Of a DNA stretch of 11,371 nt, positions 1-5,820 are shown piece after piece. Position numbers and translations under genes: made by a program. Under the pieces are notes generated by a model. It was not told the origin of the DNA. It was given only the letters and a program-made list of their open reading frames with translations, and made no database searches. Each line of letters starts with the position of its first letter. The first letter of the stretch is position 1. Origin of the DNA: Oscillospiraceae bacterium (lineage in GTDB: Bacteria > Bacillota_A > Clostridia > Oscillospirales > Ruminococcaceae). The stretch spans positions 1 to 11,371 of the forward strand of contig JAFQAF010000075.1 of NCBI GenBank assembly GCA_017400025.1, in the 5' to 3' direction.

Positions 1-506
1 ACAAACCAATCTTTTCTGGAATCACTGGTTCCATTCTTCAGAATCAGATGCAGTTCTTTAATGAACTTCTCTGTCAACGCAGCTTTTGCATTATCAATAA
101 TCATATCAATGCAACGGAAATGATTTGCTGTTTCAATCACATCGTCCACATTCAACACTTCATTTTCTACACCTATGGTGTTGGTTTCAAAAATATATCT
201 TGTCTGATCGTGTGTCAGACGGCTGCCTTCGATATGGTTGGAATTGTATGTCAAATCAATCTGTGTCTTATGGTAAATGCCACCGGAATATTTGCTCGCT
301 TTCTGCTCCTGCAGAACATCCAGTAATGTAGTAGGCTGTTCCTTCTTCTTGTTGGAACGCTCCGGTTTTTCCGCATTTTCAGGAATATTCCAAGTCTTGC
401 CGGTAAGAAATGCACCAGGCACACGTCCCTGGGCACAATAGTTTCTTACGCTGCGCTCTGAAACATTCCATTTTTTTGCTATTTCAGTAACTGAAAGGTA
501 TCGCAT
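1..506 (-). CDS. Helix-turn-helix / Fic family protein, N-terminal part (runs off window)
   Basis: Fic proteins usually transfer AMP from ATP to a hydroxyl side chain of a target protein. The visible 168 residues start with a small MerR/excisionase-like helix-turn-helix (about residues 4-42: VTEIAKKWNVSERSVRNY, then GKTWNIP). A short linker follows, then the Fic N-terminal region. Residues 89-94 (SNHIEG) fit the [S/T]xxxE[G/N] inhibitory motif of class II Fic enzymes, whose glutamate blocks the ATP site. Residues 151-168 (ELHLILKNGTSDSRKDWF) are typical of the Fic core just before the catalytic HPFxDGNGR loop, which lies outside the window, so activity cannot be judged. The start at 506 has a good GGAGG site 7 bases upstream and a promoter at 559-587. 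The DNA-binding domain suggests autoregulation (inference). It is probably cargo of the mobile element. The family call is confident. Confidence 0.88.
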   Translation of the reverse strand, partial: MRYLSVTEIAKKWNVSERSVRNYCAQGRVPGAFLTGKTWNIPENAEKPERSNKKKEQPTTLLDVLQEQKASKYSGGIYHKTQIDLTYNSNHIEGSRLTHDQTRYIFETNTIGVENEVLNVDDVIETANHFRCIDMIIDNAKAALTEKFIKELHLILKNGTSDSRKDWF

Positions 507-558
507 CTGCTCTCCTCCGTTATAAATCAAATCAAAAATTTACACTTATCTAATGTAC

Positions 559-587
559 AGTATACCATATTATCGGCAATAATTCAA
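559..587 (-). promoter_or_regulatory. Promoter of the HTH-Fic gene, with overlapping palindrome
   Basis: Read on the minus strand, a -35 TTGAAT (582-587) and a -10 TATACT (559-564) are 17 bases apart, with an extended -10 TGG. A perfect 15-base palindrome, AATAATT-C-AATTATT (578-592), covers the -35 and could be an operator for the HTH protein itself (inference). Confidence 0.6.
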
Positions 588-640
588 TTATTTTTATATA
601 TTCGCCTATTGTTTTTGCCGTTAACGGAATTATTAGATCA

Positions 641-685
641 TAAAAAGCAGTCAACTATATAGCATTTTATATAGGTGGCTGCTTT
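641..685 (-). terminator. Terminator of the three-gene cassette
   Basis: A long hairpin pairs AAAGCAG at 644-650 with CTGCTTT at 679-685. The stem continues inwards through a mostly paired CTATATAG region, with one wobble and one mismatch. On the minus strand it is followed by TTTTTAT. It lies about 35 bases past the stop of the last cassette gene and 54 bases before the Fic promoter, so it separates the two units. Confidence 0.75.
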
Positions 686-719
686 CACAATTCGATATTC
701 CCTTTTTTATTATACGTTC

Positions 720-1403
720 TTACTTTATTCCCTTTTCAGCAAGCAATCTTCCTATTTCAAATACAGCACCTAATTCAAATCTCTCTACTTTATGAATTAT
801 TTTATCAGTATTTTTTTCTCTGTAATAAGTTCCATCGAAATAAACTAATTCATAATGTCCTGTTATATCATAGGTCTGAATCGGATAAACCACTCCTTCA
901 GATTTAAGAACTCCTGTTAACAATGAATGATTACCATTGTCAACAAGTGTAATTCCCAAAGGATAAATGTAACTCACAAAATGGTTATTCTTATCAAAAT
1001 TAAAAGGATTTTCCACATTTGCTCCAATATTTACTAATGCATTTGCAAATCTACCTTCATTCCAAGCACACATCAAAACAATATCCGTTGATAAATCAAT
1101 TTCTAATTCAACCATTTTTTCTACATCATCATTTATACAATCATCCGTATTAAATCCATCTACCCATATACCTAAATCCTCATAAATTTTAGCTATAGAA
1201 ATTACATTTTCTCCTTCACACAAATTTCTCGCCAAATCGTATAATTGATAGTTTATGAGAACTTTTATTAATCCATATATTGGATGGTCCCTTACATTAG
1301 TTTCTGTGCTATTCTCCAATAAACGCTTCGCCATGTTTAGGACTTTGTTTAGTTTTTCTTGATTTAATTTATCATTATTTTTGATTTTATATTTAAAAAA
1401 CAT
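720..1403 (-). CDS. Conserved protein of unknown function, DUF6710-like (third gene of cassette)
   Basis: This is a 227-residue soluble protein without a signal peptide or membrane segment. From memory it resembles the uncharacterised DUF6710 family: a helical N-terminus with NSTETNVRDHPIYGLIKVLI (31-50), an acidic stretch ELEIDLSTDI (99-108), the segment PLGITLVDNGNHS (148-160), and a C-terminus ending FELGAVFEIGRLL (209-221). I know of no biochemical activity for that family, and the assignment needs a profile search. The start at 1403 has GGAG 6 bases upstream, inside the end of the preceding gene; the two frames overlap by 11 bases, which suggests translational coupling. The stop is followed by a strong terminator. 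Base composition is AT-rich like the other two cassette genes. The gene looks intact. Confidence 0.8.
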   Translation of the reverse strand: MFFKYKIKNNDKLNQEKLNKVLNMAKRLLENSTETNVRDHPIYGLIKVLINYQLYDLARNLCEGENVISIAKIYEDLGIWVDGFNTDDCINDDVEKMVELEIDLSTDIVLMCAWNEGRFANALVNIGANVENPFNFDKNNHFVSYIYPLGITLVDNGNHSLLTGVLKSEGVVYPIQTYDITGHYELVYFDGTYYREKNTDKIIHKVERFELGAVFEIGRLLAEKGIK

Positions 1404-2109
1404 TTTTTACTCCGTCACAGCTTTTTATTCTATACTGCATTACATTTCCCACTGCATCGACTACTGATTCTATAATATTTCCATCTAAAATACTTGCTAT
1501 AGTTTTTACAGCATTACCTTTTAAGTAGTGCATTCTTATTTCTTTACCGAATCTATCTAAATTTACTTCTCGTTTAGCTATATTAAATATTTTCTCAAAT
1601 AGCACTCCACTTCTTCGTATTCCATAAGGTGTACCATCATCTAAATCAATAACCATTTTGTTTTGAAATTCAAGTTGCCCATATCCCTTTCGCTTATTTA
1701 CTTCAACTAAAATAAGCATAGGACTATAAGTATAAGTAATTCCAGTTTTGCACTCAAAGTCATGTAGAAAATTCTCAAACAGATACCCATCAAAATAAAA
1801 GTTTTCATTTAGTCTGGTGATAAATACTGGATCCATCGATGAACAATGCCTACTAATACATATGTTCGAATGACTTCTATTTTTCCACTCAAATTTATTC
1901 TCTTTAGAGAACATATAATATCCTGGCAAATAAAAATCAATAAACTTGCCTGATTTTTCGTCAAATCGATTTAAATAATTTAAAATATACTCTCTGGCAT
2001 CAGATTGTCTATAATCTGCCACTAATATTCCCATTGTTATAGCGATGTCATCATCATATTTATCCAACACCCTTTTTGATAAAGTTTCGAAAGTTGTAAC
2101 TAATTCCAT
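1393..2109 (-). CDS. Unrecognised 238-residue protein (second gene of cassette)
   Basis: I do not recognise this family with certainty. The protein is soluble-looking, with an N-terminal alpha/beta pattern. Residues 21-33 (DIAITMGILVADY) look like a hydrophobic strand ending in an acidic turn. Residues 40-64 then read EYILNYLNRFD, EKSGKFIDFYLPGYY, again helix then strand. A second strand-like block, SPMLILVEV (129-137), and MVIDLDDG (152-159) follow. Such alternation could be a Rossmann-like or sensor domain, but I see no catalytic signature. The start at 2109 has AAAGGAG 5 bases upstream. It lies 67 bases after the first cassette gene, and its last 11 bases overlap the start of the third. 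One promoter at 3118-3146 probably drives all three. Codon use is very AT-rich: hand count 19 G+C in 60 bases at 1741-1800. Confidence 0.78.
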   Translation of the reverse strand: MELVTTFETLSKRVLDKYDDDIAITMGILVADYRQSDAREYILNYLNRFDEKSGKFIDFYLPGYYMFSKENKFEWKNRSHSNICISRHCSSMDPVFITRLNENFYFDGYLFENFLHDFECKTGITYTYSPMLILVEVNKRKGYGQLEFQNKMVIDLDDGTPYGIRRSGVLFEKIFNIAKREVNLDRFGKEIRMHYLKGNAVKTIASILDGNIIESVVDAVGNVMQYRIKSCDGVKNVF

Positions 2110-2176
2110 GTTTTCTCCTTTTCGTTATGTACAAAAATCTATCAAAGTATTTTTTCAATTGTATTATTCTTTCTTT

Positions 2177-3088
2177 TTATTTTCCTTTTACCTCTGTTGC
2201 AATCTCAGCCATCATCTTCTTGATTTCAACTTCTGCCGATTGCTTTCTTTTCCTTTCAATACTCTCATCCAAACACATTCTGATCAATGTTTCGACAACT
2301 GGAAAATATTTTATACATTCATCTTCGTCTAATTCGTGTATGCCTTTACTTATAATTCCGTAAACCGCTTTGTTCTCAACTAATGGCTTCGGTAAATATG
2401 ATTCCAGTAATTTTATTTTATCTTCAACTCTTCTTTGATGCTTTTTCTCATCAAGCTCAAATTCTTCTTCCGTGATTACTCCATCATTTACAGCCAAATG
2501 TAAGGCATCTAAAATTAATTTCTCTACAATTCTTCTCAAATATACATAAGAACCAATACCAACATTACAGCTATACAAACCAATCGCTCTTTTTAATTCA
2601 TTATAATAGTTCCTTCCAAGTTCCTTTCTGTATATATCAGCTTGTGGTAAATCAATATCAGCATAAGATGGATACTGTCCTATTTTTTGAATTGTATCTC
2701 CCTCAATTAACAAAACAAATGTTAAATGGTGAGACTCCTCCCTACTACAAGTATACTCTAATACGGTAAATGCATTATCAACCAGAAACTGATTGTATTT
2801 TTCCAACGATTCTCTTTTCTGCTGAGCTTTCAAACTTTTTTCAAATGCGTCTTTTTCTGTTTTATCGCCAAAAGTGTCAAACACATTCACACACAGAGCA
2901 GTATCCTTTTTTTGCAACTTAACTGTTTTATTTTTTGCACAGAATGTTCTCTTTTCCTTACACTTACTACAATATAAATCAATTTTTTGTTTACCTGAAA
3001 GCAAATTTATTAAATCACCGAAATCGTCAAATGTGATTTTAACTTTATCATATAATCCTGCTTGAACCAAAAATTTTTCATTATTCAT
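2177..3088 (-). CDS. Unknown protein with zinc-ribbon-like cysteines and a DUF4145-like helical C-terminus (first gene of cassette)
   Basis: With the start chosen here it has 303 residues. Residues 39-50 (YCSKCKEKRTFC) and 112-121 (YTCSREESHH) look like the two halves of a zinc ribbon. The middle has KIGQYPSYADIDLP (135-148). The C-terminal half is helical and charged, with NVGIGSYVYLRRIVEKLI (175-192), reminiscent of DUF4145-type domains seen near restriction and defence genes; I hold this loosely. The frame is open up to an ATG at 3127, but that codon sits within the promoter, overlapping the spacer and -10, and has no ribosome site. The ATG at 3088 has AGGATGG 8 bases upstream and falls about 23 bases after the predicted transcription start, so I prefer it. 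No membrane segment is seen. It heads an AT-rich three-gene unit (18 G+C in 60 bases at 2521-2580). Confidence 0.8.
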   Translation of the reverse strand: MNNEKFLVQAGLYDKVKITFDDFGDLINLLSGKQKIDLYCSKCKEKRTFCAKNKTVKLQKKDTALCVNVFDTFGDKTEKDAFEKSLKAQQKRESLEKYNQFLVDNAFTVLEYTCSREESHHLTFVLLIEGDTIQKIGQYPSYADIDLPQADIYRKELGRNYYNELKRAIGLYSCNVGIGSYVYLRRIVEKLILDALHLAVNDGVITEEEFELDEKKHQRRVEDKIKLLESYLPKPLVENKAVYGIISKGIHELDEDECIKYFPVVETLIRMCLDESIERKRKQSAEVEIKKMMAEIATEVKGK

Positions 3089-3117
3089 CTCTTTTACCAT
3101 CCTAATCGTTTTTTTAT

Positions 3118-3146
3118 ATTTTATCATGATTAAATAACACTGACAA
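3118..3146 (-). promoter_or_regulatory. Promoter of the three-gene cassette
   Basis: On the minus strand a -35 TTGTCA (3141-3146) and a -10 TAAAAT (3118-3123) are 17 bases apart, with an extended -10 TGA. Each hexamer has one mismatch to consensus. Transcription would start near 3111, leaving a leader of about 23 bases before the ATG at 3088. This decides the start of the first gene. Confidence 0.75.
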
Positions 3147-3462
3147 TTCCTACAAATATAAACACAAATAACTTACAGAGCAAAAATGTGTATAAAACCT
3201 TGTCCATTAATTTTCACGTTCTAATTTACCTGCAAATGCAAGGTAACTTCCCCTCAAAACGCCTATTATATTGACACACCACAGAAATAGCATTCTATTC
3301 CTTCCAATCCAATCTGTCTACGGATAGGATAAAATTGATCTTACTATAATCAGTCTTATTAATATTAGTATTGATTCATCATTGTTTTGACGAGACAAGA
3401 ATCCACAAAATGACGATGAATTAACTGGAACAGGCTGACTCCATCAAGCCAGCCTGTCCACA
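3147..3462. other. Gene-poor stretch inside the element, with one possible 28-codon ORF
   Basis: No convincing gene lies here. On the minus strand 3293-3207 holds a 28-codon frame (starts MLFLWCVNIIGV, ends AGKLEREN) with an AAGGA site 5 bases before its ATG. It may be a tiny gene, a leader or a remnant, and I do not call it a gene. A TTGACA at 3271-3276 on the plus strand has only a weak -10 and no gene behind it. The hairpin at 3430-3457 is listed separately. Confidence 0.4.
3430..3457 (-). terminator. Hairpin behind the TnpV-type gene, possible terminator
   Basis: ACAGGCTG (3430-3437) pairs perfectly with CAGCCTGT (3450-3457) around a 12-base loop, just 5 bases past the TnpV stop. There is no T tract on the minus strand side, so it may be an RNA-stabilising or recombination-related hairpin instead of a true terminator. 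Confidence 0.4.
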
Positions 3463-3816
3463 TCATATATTATATACTATTTCATTTAACACAATATCCT
3501 CCGCCATCGCTTTCAGCAAATTCATATGCTTTACCCAATCCATAGCATCCGCTTCCTTATCCGGTGCCGGGTTCTTTTCCAGCAATCCCGCCATAATGAC
3601 TTCCACCCGTTTCTCCGCAATCTCCTGCACTTCATACAGATGCGGGAACAGCTGCTCTGTCAGCACCAGATCATCAAACAACATCGGCTTCTGCTCCTGC
3701 AGAAACGCTCTGCGCATCCTGCCGTATTTGTTCAAAACCTTATCTTCCACTGGTTTCAATTCTATTGTCAGGATGAAATAATCTCCCACAGACATACAGT
3801 TTTTCTGATTTTTCAT
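3463..3816 (-). CDS. TnpV-family transposon-encoded protein
   Basis: This 117-residue protein matches the small TnpV family found in clostridial mobile elements of the Tn4451 type. Recognisable blocks are YGRMRRAFLQEQKP (31-44), LVLTEQLFPHLYEVQEIA (50-67), and MDWVKHMNLLKAMAEDIVLNEIVY (92-115). TnpV proteins travel with site-specific recombinases, but I know of no proven enzymatic role. I chose the ATG at 3816, which has GGAG 9 bases upstream; an ATG at 3837 in the same frame lacks a ribosome site. It is the gene nearest to the element's right end and reads away from the junction. No recombinase or transposase accompanies it inside the window. Its GC content (32 of 60 bases at 3541-3600) is much higher than that of the neighbouring cassette. 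Confidence 0.85.
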   Translation of the reverse strand: MKNQKNCMSVGDYFILTIELKPVEDKVLNKYGRMRRAFLQEQKPMLFDDLVLTEQLFPHLYEVQEIAEKRVEVIMAGLLEKNPAPDKEADAMDWVKHMNLLKAMAEDIVLNEIVYNI

Positions 3817-3901
3817 ATTGATTTTCTCCGTGATCATTCATATTTTCACGGTCAAAATCGGTTCAAAACGTGCATTTTTCATATCGGGGCTTCAAAAAAT
3901 T

Positions 3902-3976
3902 TGGCGTACAAAATGGCGTACTTGAGGGTGTTCGAGTGCCGATTTTCCTTGATTTTACTGGGTTTTTCGAGGGTGT
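3902..3976. repeat. Two pairs of short direct repeats next to the element end
   Basis: TGGCGTAC occurs at 3902-3909 and 3914-3921. GAGGGTGT occurs at 3924-3931 and 3969-3976; each of the latter continues into a TTC, at slightly different spacing. The set lies within 90 bases of the junction in a stretch without genes. It is a plausible site for recombinase or directionality-factor binding (inference). Confidence 0.5.
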
Positions 3977-3978
3977 GT

Positions 3979-4017
3979 TCATATCATGCCGTGGCAGACG
4001 AATAATACTTTTATCAT
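3979..4017 (-). pseudogene. 5' remnant of a low-molecular-weight protein tyrosine phosphatase gene, broken by the element
   Basis: The frame from the ATG at 4017 reads MIKVLFVCHGMI and then stops. LMW tyrosine phosphatases of Firmicutes begin MIKVLFVCHGNICRSPMAE, where C(x)5R is the phosphate-binding loop and the cysteine is the nucleophile. The match is exact for ten residues. The expected Asn codon is replaced by ATG; the next codon, ATA, still fits Ile, and TGA stands where Cys (TGY) is expected. A promoter (4052-4080) and an AGGGAGAG ribosome site 5-6 bases before the ATG are intact, so this is a real gene start and not a chance ORF. The break falls inside the catalytic loop and leaves no active product here; the rest of the gene is expected at the element's other end. 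Confidence 0.8.
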
Positions 4018-4051
4018 TTTTCTCTCCCTGAATTCAGTATGTTCAAACTAC

Positions 4052-4080
4052 AGTATATCACATTCCGCTTTGCCGTACAA
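4052..4080 (-). promoter_or_regulatory. Promoter of the interrupted phosphatase gene
   Basis: On the minus strand an extended -10, TGA-TATACT (TATACT at 4052-4057), lies 17 bases from a weak -35 TTGTAC (4075-4080). It is directly behind the terminator of the TSCPD gene, so the phosphatase had its own transcription unit. Confidence 0.5.
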
Positions 4081-4082
4081 AC

Positions 4083-4106
4083 AAAAAAAGCGGCCATACG
4101 GCCGCT
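4083..4106 (-). terminator. Terminator of the TSCPD gene
   Basis: AGCGGCC (4089-4095) pairs with GGCCGCT (4100-4106) around a 4-base loop. On the minus strand the stem runs into seven T residues. It starts 6 bases after the TSCPD stop codon. Confidence 0.92.
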
Positions 4107-4111
4107 GTAAA

Positions 4112-4384
4112 TTATGCCTTCTTTTCTGCTTCCATTTTTGCCAGTGCTTCTTCAATTGTGATAGCAAACTGGTCCGGGCAGGATGTAGATTTGAACATGC
4201 AAGGTGTGCCCTTCCATTTTTCAATAACAAATTTTGCCGGCAGGCCTTCAACAATCTGTGCCAGGCCTCTTGTATTGCCGTCACATCCGCCAATGATTTT
4301 TGCAGAACGGATAACACCGTTTTCGTCTATATCAACATATGAAGCTCTGGAGCAAACGCCTTTGTGTCTTCTTGTATATTCCAT
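4112..4384 (-). CDS. TSCPD-domain protein (TIGR03905-like)
   Basis: The 90-residue protein belongs to the small TSCPD family (TIGR03905 type) common in Clostridia. Family marks are KGVCSR (8-13), IIGGCDGNTRGLAQIVEG (30-47) and the name-giving KSTSCPDQ (65-72). The conserved cysteines 11, 34, 62 and 69 may bind metal or a cofactor, but no function is established that I know of. The related TSCPD domain also occurs at the C-terminus of some vitamin B12-dependent ribonucleotide reductases. The length is normal for the family. The start at 4384 has AAGGAG 9 bases upstream. It is monocistronic, with a promoter at 4420-4448 and a strong terminator at 4083-4106. The phosphatase remnant follows downstream on the same strand. 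Confidence 0.93.
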   Translation of the reverse strand: MEYTRRHKGVCSRASYVDIDENGVIRSAKIIGGCDGNTRGLAQIVEGLPAKFVIEKWKGTPCMFKSTSCPDQFAITIEEALAKMEAEKKA

Positions 4385-4419
4385 AAATTCAATCTCCTTA
4401 CTCTGTAATTATCAATCAT

Positions 4420-4448
4420 ATCATAGCAGAGAACATAATTTTTGTACA
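4420..4448 (-). promoter_or_regulatory. Promoter of the TSCPD gene, with adjacent palindrome
   Basis: On the minus strand a -10 TATGAT (4420-4425) with extended TGC lies 17 bases from TGTACA (4443-4448). A perfect 15-base palindrome, AGTGATT-T-AATCACT (4448-4462), touches the -35 and may be an operator (inference). Confidence 0.5.
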
Positions 4449-4516
4449 GTGATTTAATCACTTATGAAAATATGGCATCTTACACTTAAAATTCACAAAC
4501 TATTCCGGGATTTCAA

Positions 4517-4545
4517 TTGACATAAAGGCAAAAAAATTATACAAT
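4517..4545 (+). promoter_or_regulatory. Promoter of the membrane protein-dnaD-helicase loader operon
   Basis: A perfect -35 TTGACA (4517-4522) and a -10 TACAAT (4540-4545) are separated by 17 bases. Transcription would start near 4552, about 54 bases before the first ATG. Confidence 0.85.
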
Positions 4546-4605
4546 AGATTTTACTGATATTTTTAATAAATAATATGTTATATATGTTCGGAGGATTATT
4601 CTATT

Positions 4606-4926
4606 ATGACAATGTTTCACGTTTATGCTATTGCAGCGCCGATAAACGCATTTCTTTTCTGCGCTTTTATCACTTACTTCCTGAAAAACTTCAAAATGCG
4701 CAGCAACGTAAGAATGACAGTTACATACCTTGTATATGTTCTGCTGGCTTTTGTACAGTGTGCAGGCGGTAATGGTATTTTCGGCATTGATATGTCCGTA
4801 TTCAACCTGACACAGTTCCTTATGTTCATCACAGCAGGTGCCTGTGTATGCATTGGTATTTACTTCTTCTATGAACGCGGCAACATCGGCCAGAAAATCG
4901 AAGACAGAAGAAAAGGTAAAAAATAA
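4606..4926 (+). CDS. Small three-helix membrane protein of unknown function
   Basis: I do not recognise this 106-residue protein. It has three predicted membrane helices at about residues 5-26, 36-54 and 66-88, and a strongly basic tail (RGNIGQKIEDRRKGKK) that is probably cytoplasmic. The first ATG at 4606 has GGAGG 11 bases upstream; the ATG at 4612 would have it further away, so 4606 is preferred. It heads an operon: the DnaD-type gene begins 3 bases after its stop, and the helicase loader follows. The tight spacing suggests coupled translation, but I cannot infer a role in replication from position alone. It has no signal peptidase site or enzyme motif. Confidence 0.8.
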   Translation: MTMFHVYAIAAPINAFLFCAFITYFLKNFKMRSNVRMTVTYLVYVLLAFVQCAGGNGIFGIDMSVFNLTQFLMFITAGACVCIGIYFFYERGNIGQKIEDRRKGKK

Positions 4927-4929
4927 TCT

Positions 4930-5817
4930 ATGAAATTTCAGCTGTTGAAACAGGCAGTTGTGGGACCTCAGGTGCCTGCAATTGTATTTGACAATATATA
5001 CAGCGCCCGTGAAAATGATCTGAAGGTTATTCTTTATGTACTGCAGGCCGGTACAATAGACCCTGTGGACATTTCAAGAAAACTGGAAATCAGTATTGCA
5101 GCAATAAACTCAAGCCTTTTGTTCTGGTCAGACAAAGGCTTGATTTTGTATGAGGAAGAATCCGGCGAAAAGCCAAAGAAGAAAAAGCGTCTTTCCTCAC
5201 GGGAAATACTCAATATTGCCCGGGCAAACCCGGAAGTGGAAATACTGGTAAATCAGATACAGAAAATATACGGCCACGCTATAAATGAAAACGGCACCAA
5301 CGCTTTTCTCAGTCTTCACCTGCAGGAGAATATTCCTGTGGAGGTGATACTGGTACTGGCAATGCACTTTGCCCCTGTGCAGAAAGGCCCGGCATACACC
5401 GCAAAGGTTATTTCCGGTCTTTATGAGAAAAAAGGTATAACCACCGCCGACAAAGCGGAGGCCTATATCGCCCAGCTGGAAAAAAGGGAAAAGCTGTACA
5501 GCGCTGTATGCGGCATTTTTTCTGCCGATATTGCAAAGCTTACCTCAAGTGAAAAAACAATTATAGATGCCTGGGGCGAAAAACTGGAAATGGGCACAGA
5601 TATGATAGAAGCCGCATTTACAGCAGCAGGCCCCAACGCCGGCATCCGTTACTGCAATGGCATACTGAAATCCTGGGCACAGAAAGGCTACAGACATCCC
5701 GGTGATATTCAGGAAGAATTTGCAGCTGTAACCGGCACCGGCCGAAACATAGACCGGGAGGAAGACCTTATCCTGCAGGGCATGAATATAGTGCCTGTAT
5801 TTGACAAAGGAGAATAA
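4930..5817 (+). CDS. DnaD-domain replication protein
   Basis: DnaD-type proteins bind single-stranded DNA and primosome partners and help load the replicative helicase. The 295-residue protein has an N-terminal winged-helix-like region (about 25-75: LKVILYVLQAG, DISRKLEISIAAINSSLLFW), a lysine-rich linker (81-86) and what look like two DnaD_2-type domains. The first, about 98-180, ends YTAKVISGLYEKKGITT. The second, about 190-262, carries YCNGILKSWAQKGY (241-254), the usual Y-x3-IL-x-W signature. The acidic tail contains REEDLI. The start is 3 bases after the membrane protein stop and its ribosome site is weak, so translation is likely coupled. The helicase loader follows 3 bases after the stop, a typical partner. 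The duplicated domain recalls B. subtilis DnaB/DnaD organisation. Confidence 0.88.
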   Translation: MKFQLLKQAVVGPQVPAIVFDNIYSARENDLKVILYVLQAGTIDPVDISRKLEISIAAINSSLLFWSDKGLILYEEESGEKPKKKKRLSSREILNIARANPEVEILVNQIQKIYGHAINENGTNAFLSLHLQENIPVEVILVLAMHFAPVQKGPAYTAKVISGLYEKKGITTADKAEAYIAQLEKREKLYSAVCGIFSADIAKLTSSEKTIIDAWGEKLEMGTDMIEAAFTAAGPNAGIRYCNGILKSWAQKGYRHPGDIQEEFAAVTGTGRNIDREEDLILQGMNIVPVFDKGE

Positions 5818-5820
5818 ACT

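Larger units (their letters stand above)
1..3987. mobile_element. Right end of an integrated mobile element (partial)
   Basis: Three things point to an integrated element: a phosphatase gene interrupted at 3987-3988, a TnpV gene just inside the break, and accessory genes of mixed base composition (HTH-Fic, three-gene cassette). The other end, the integrase and any attachment-site copy would lie left of base 1, so element type and size are unknown. The right border is placed where the phosphatase frame stops matching its family. Confidence 0.6.

Noticed and set aside
3817..3837. Longer start for the TnpV-type gene at 3837
   Set aside because: No ribosome site precedes it, whereas the ATG at 3816 has GGAG 9 bases upstream and fits the family length.
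3526..4005. Plus-strand 159-codon open frame
   Set aside because: It is antisense to the TnpV-type gene and the element end, has no ribosome site and a composition typical of a shadow frame.
4048..4342. Other frames across the TSCPD gene
   Set aside because: The TSCPD frame has the family motif, a ribosome site, a promoter and a terminator; the others have none.
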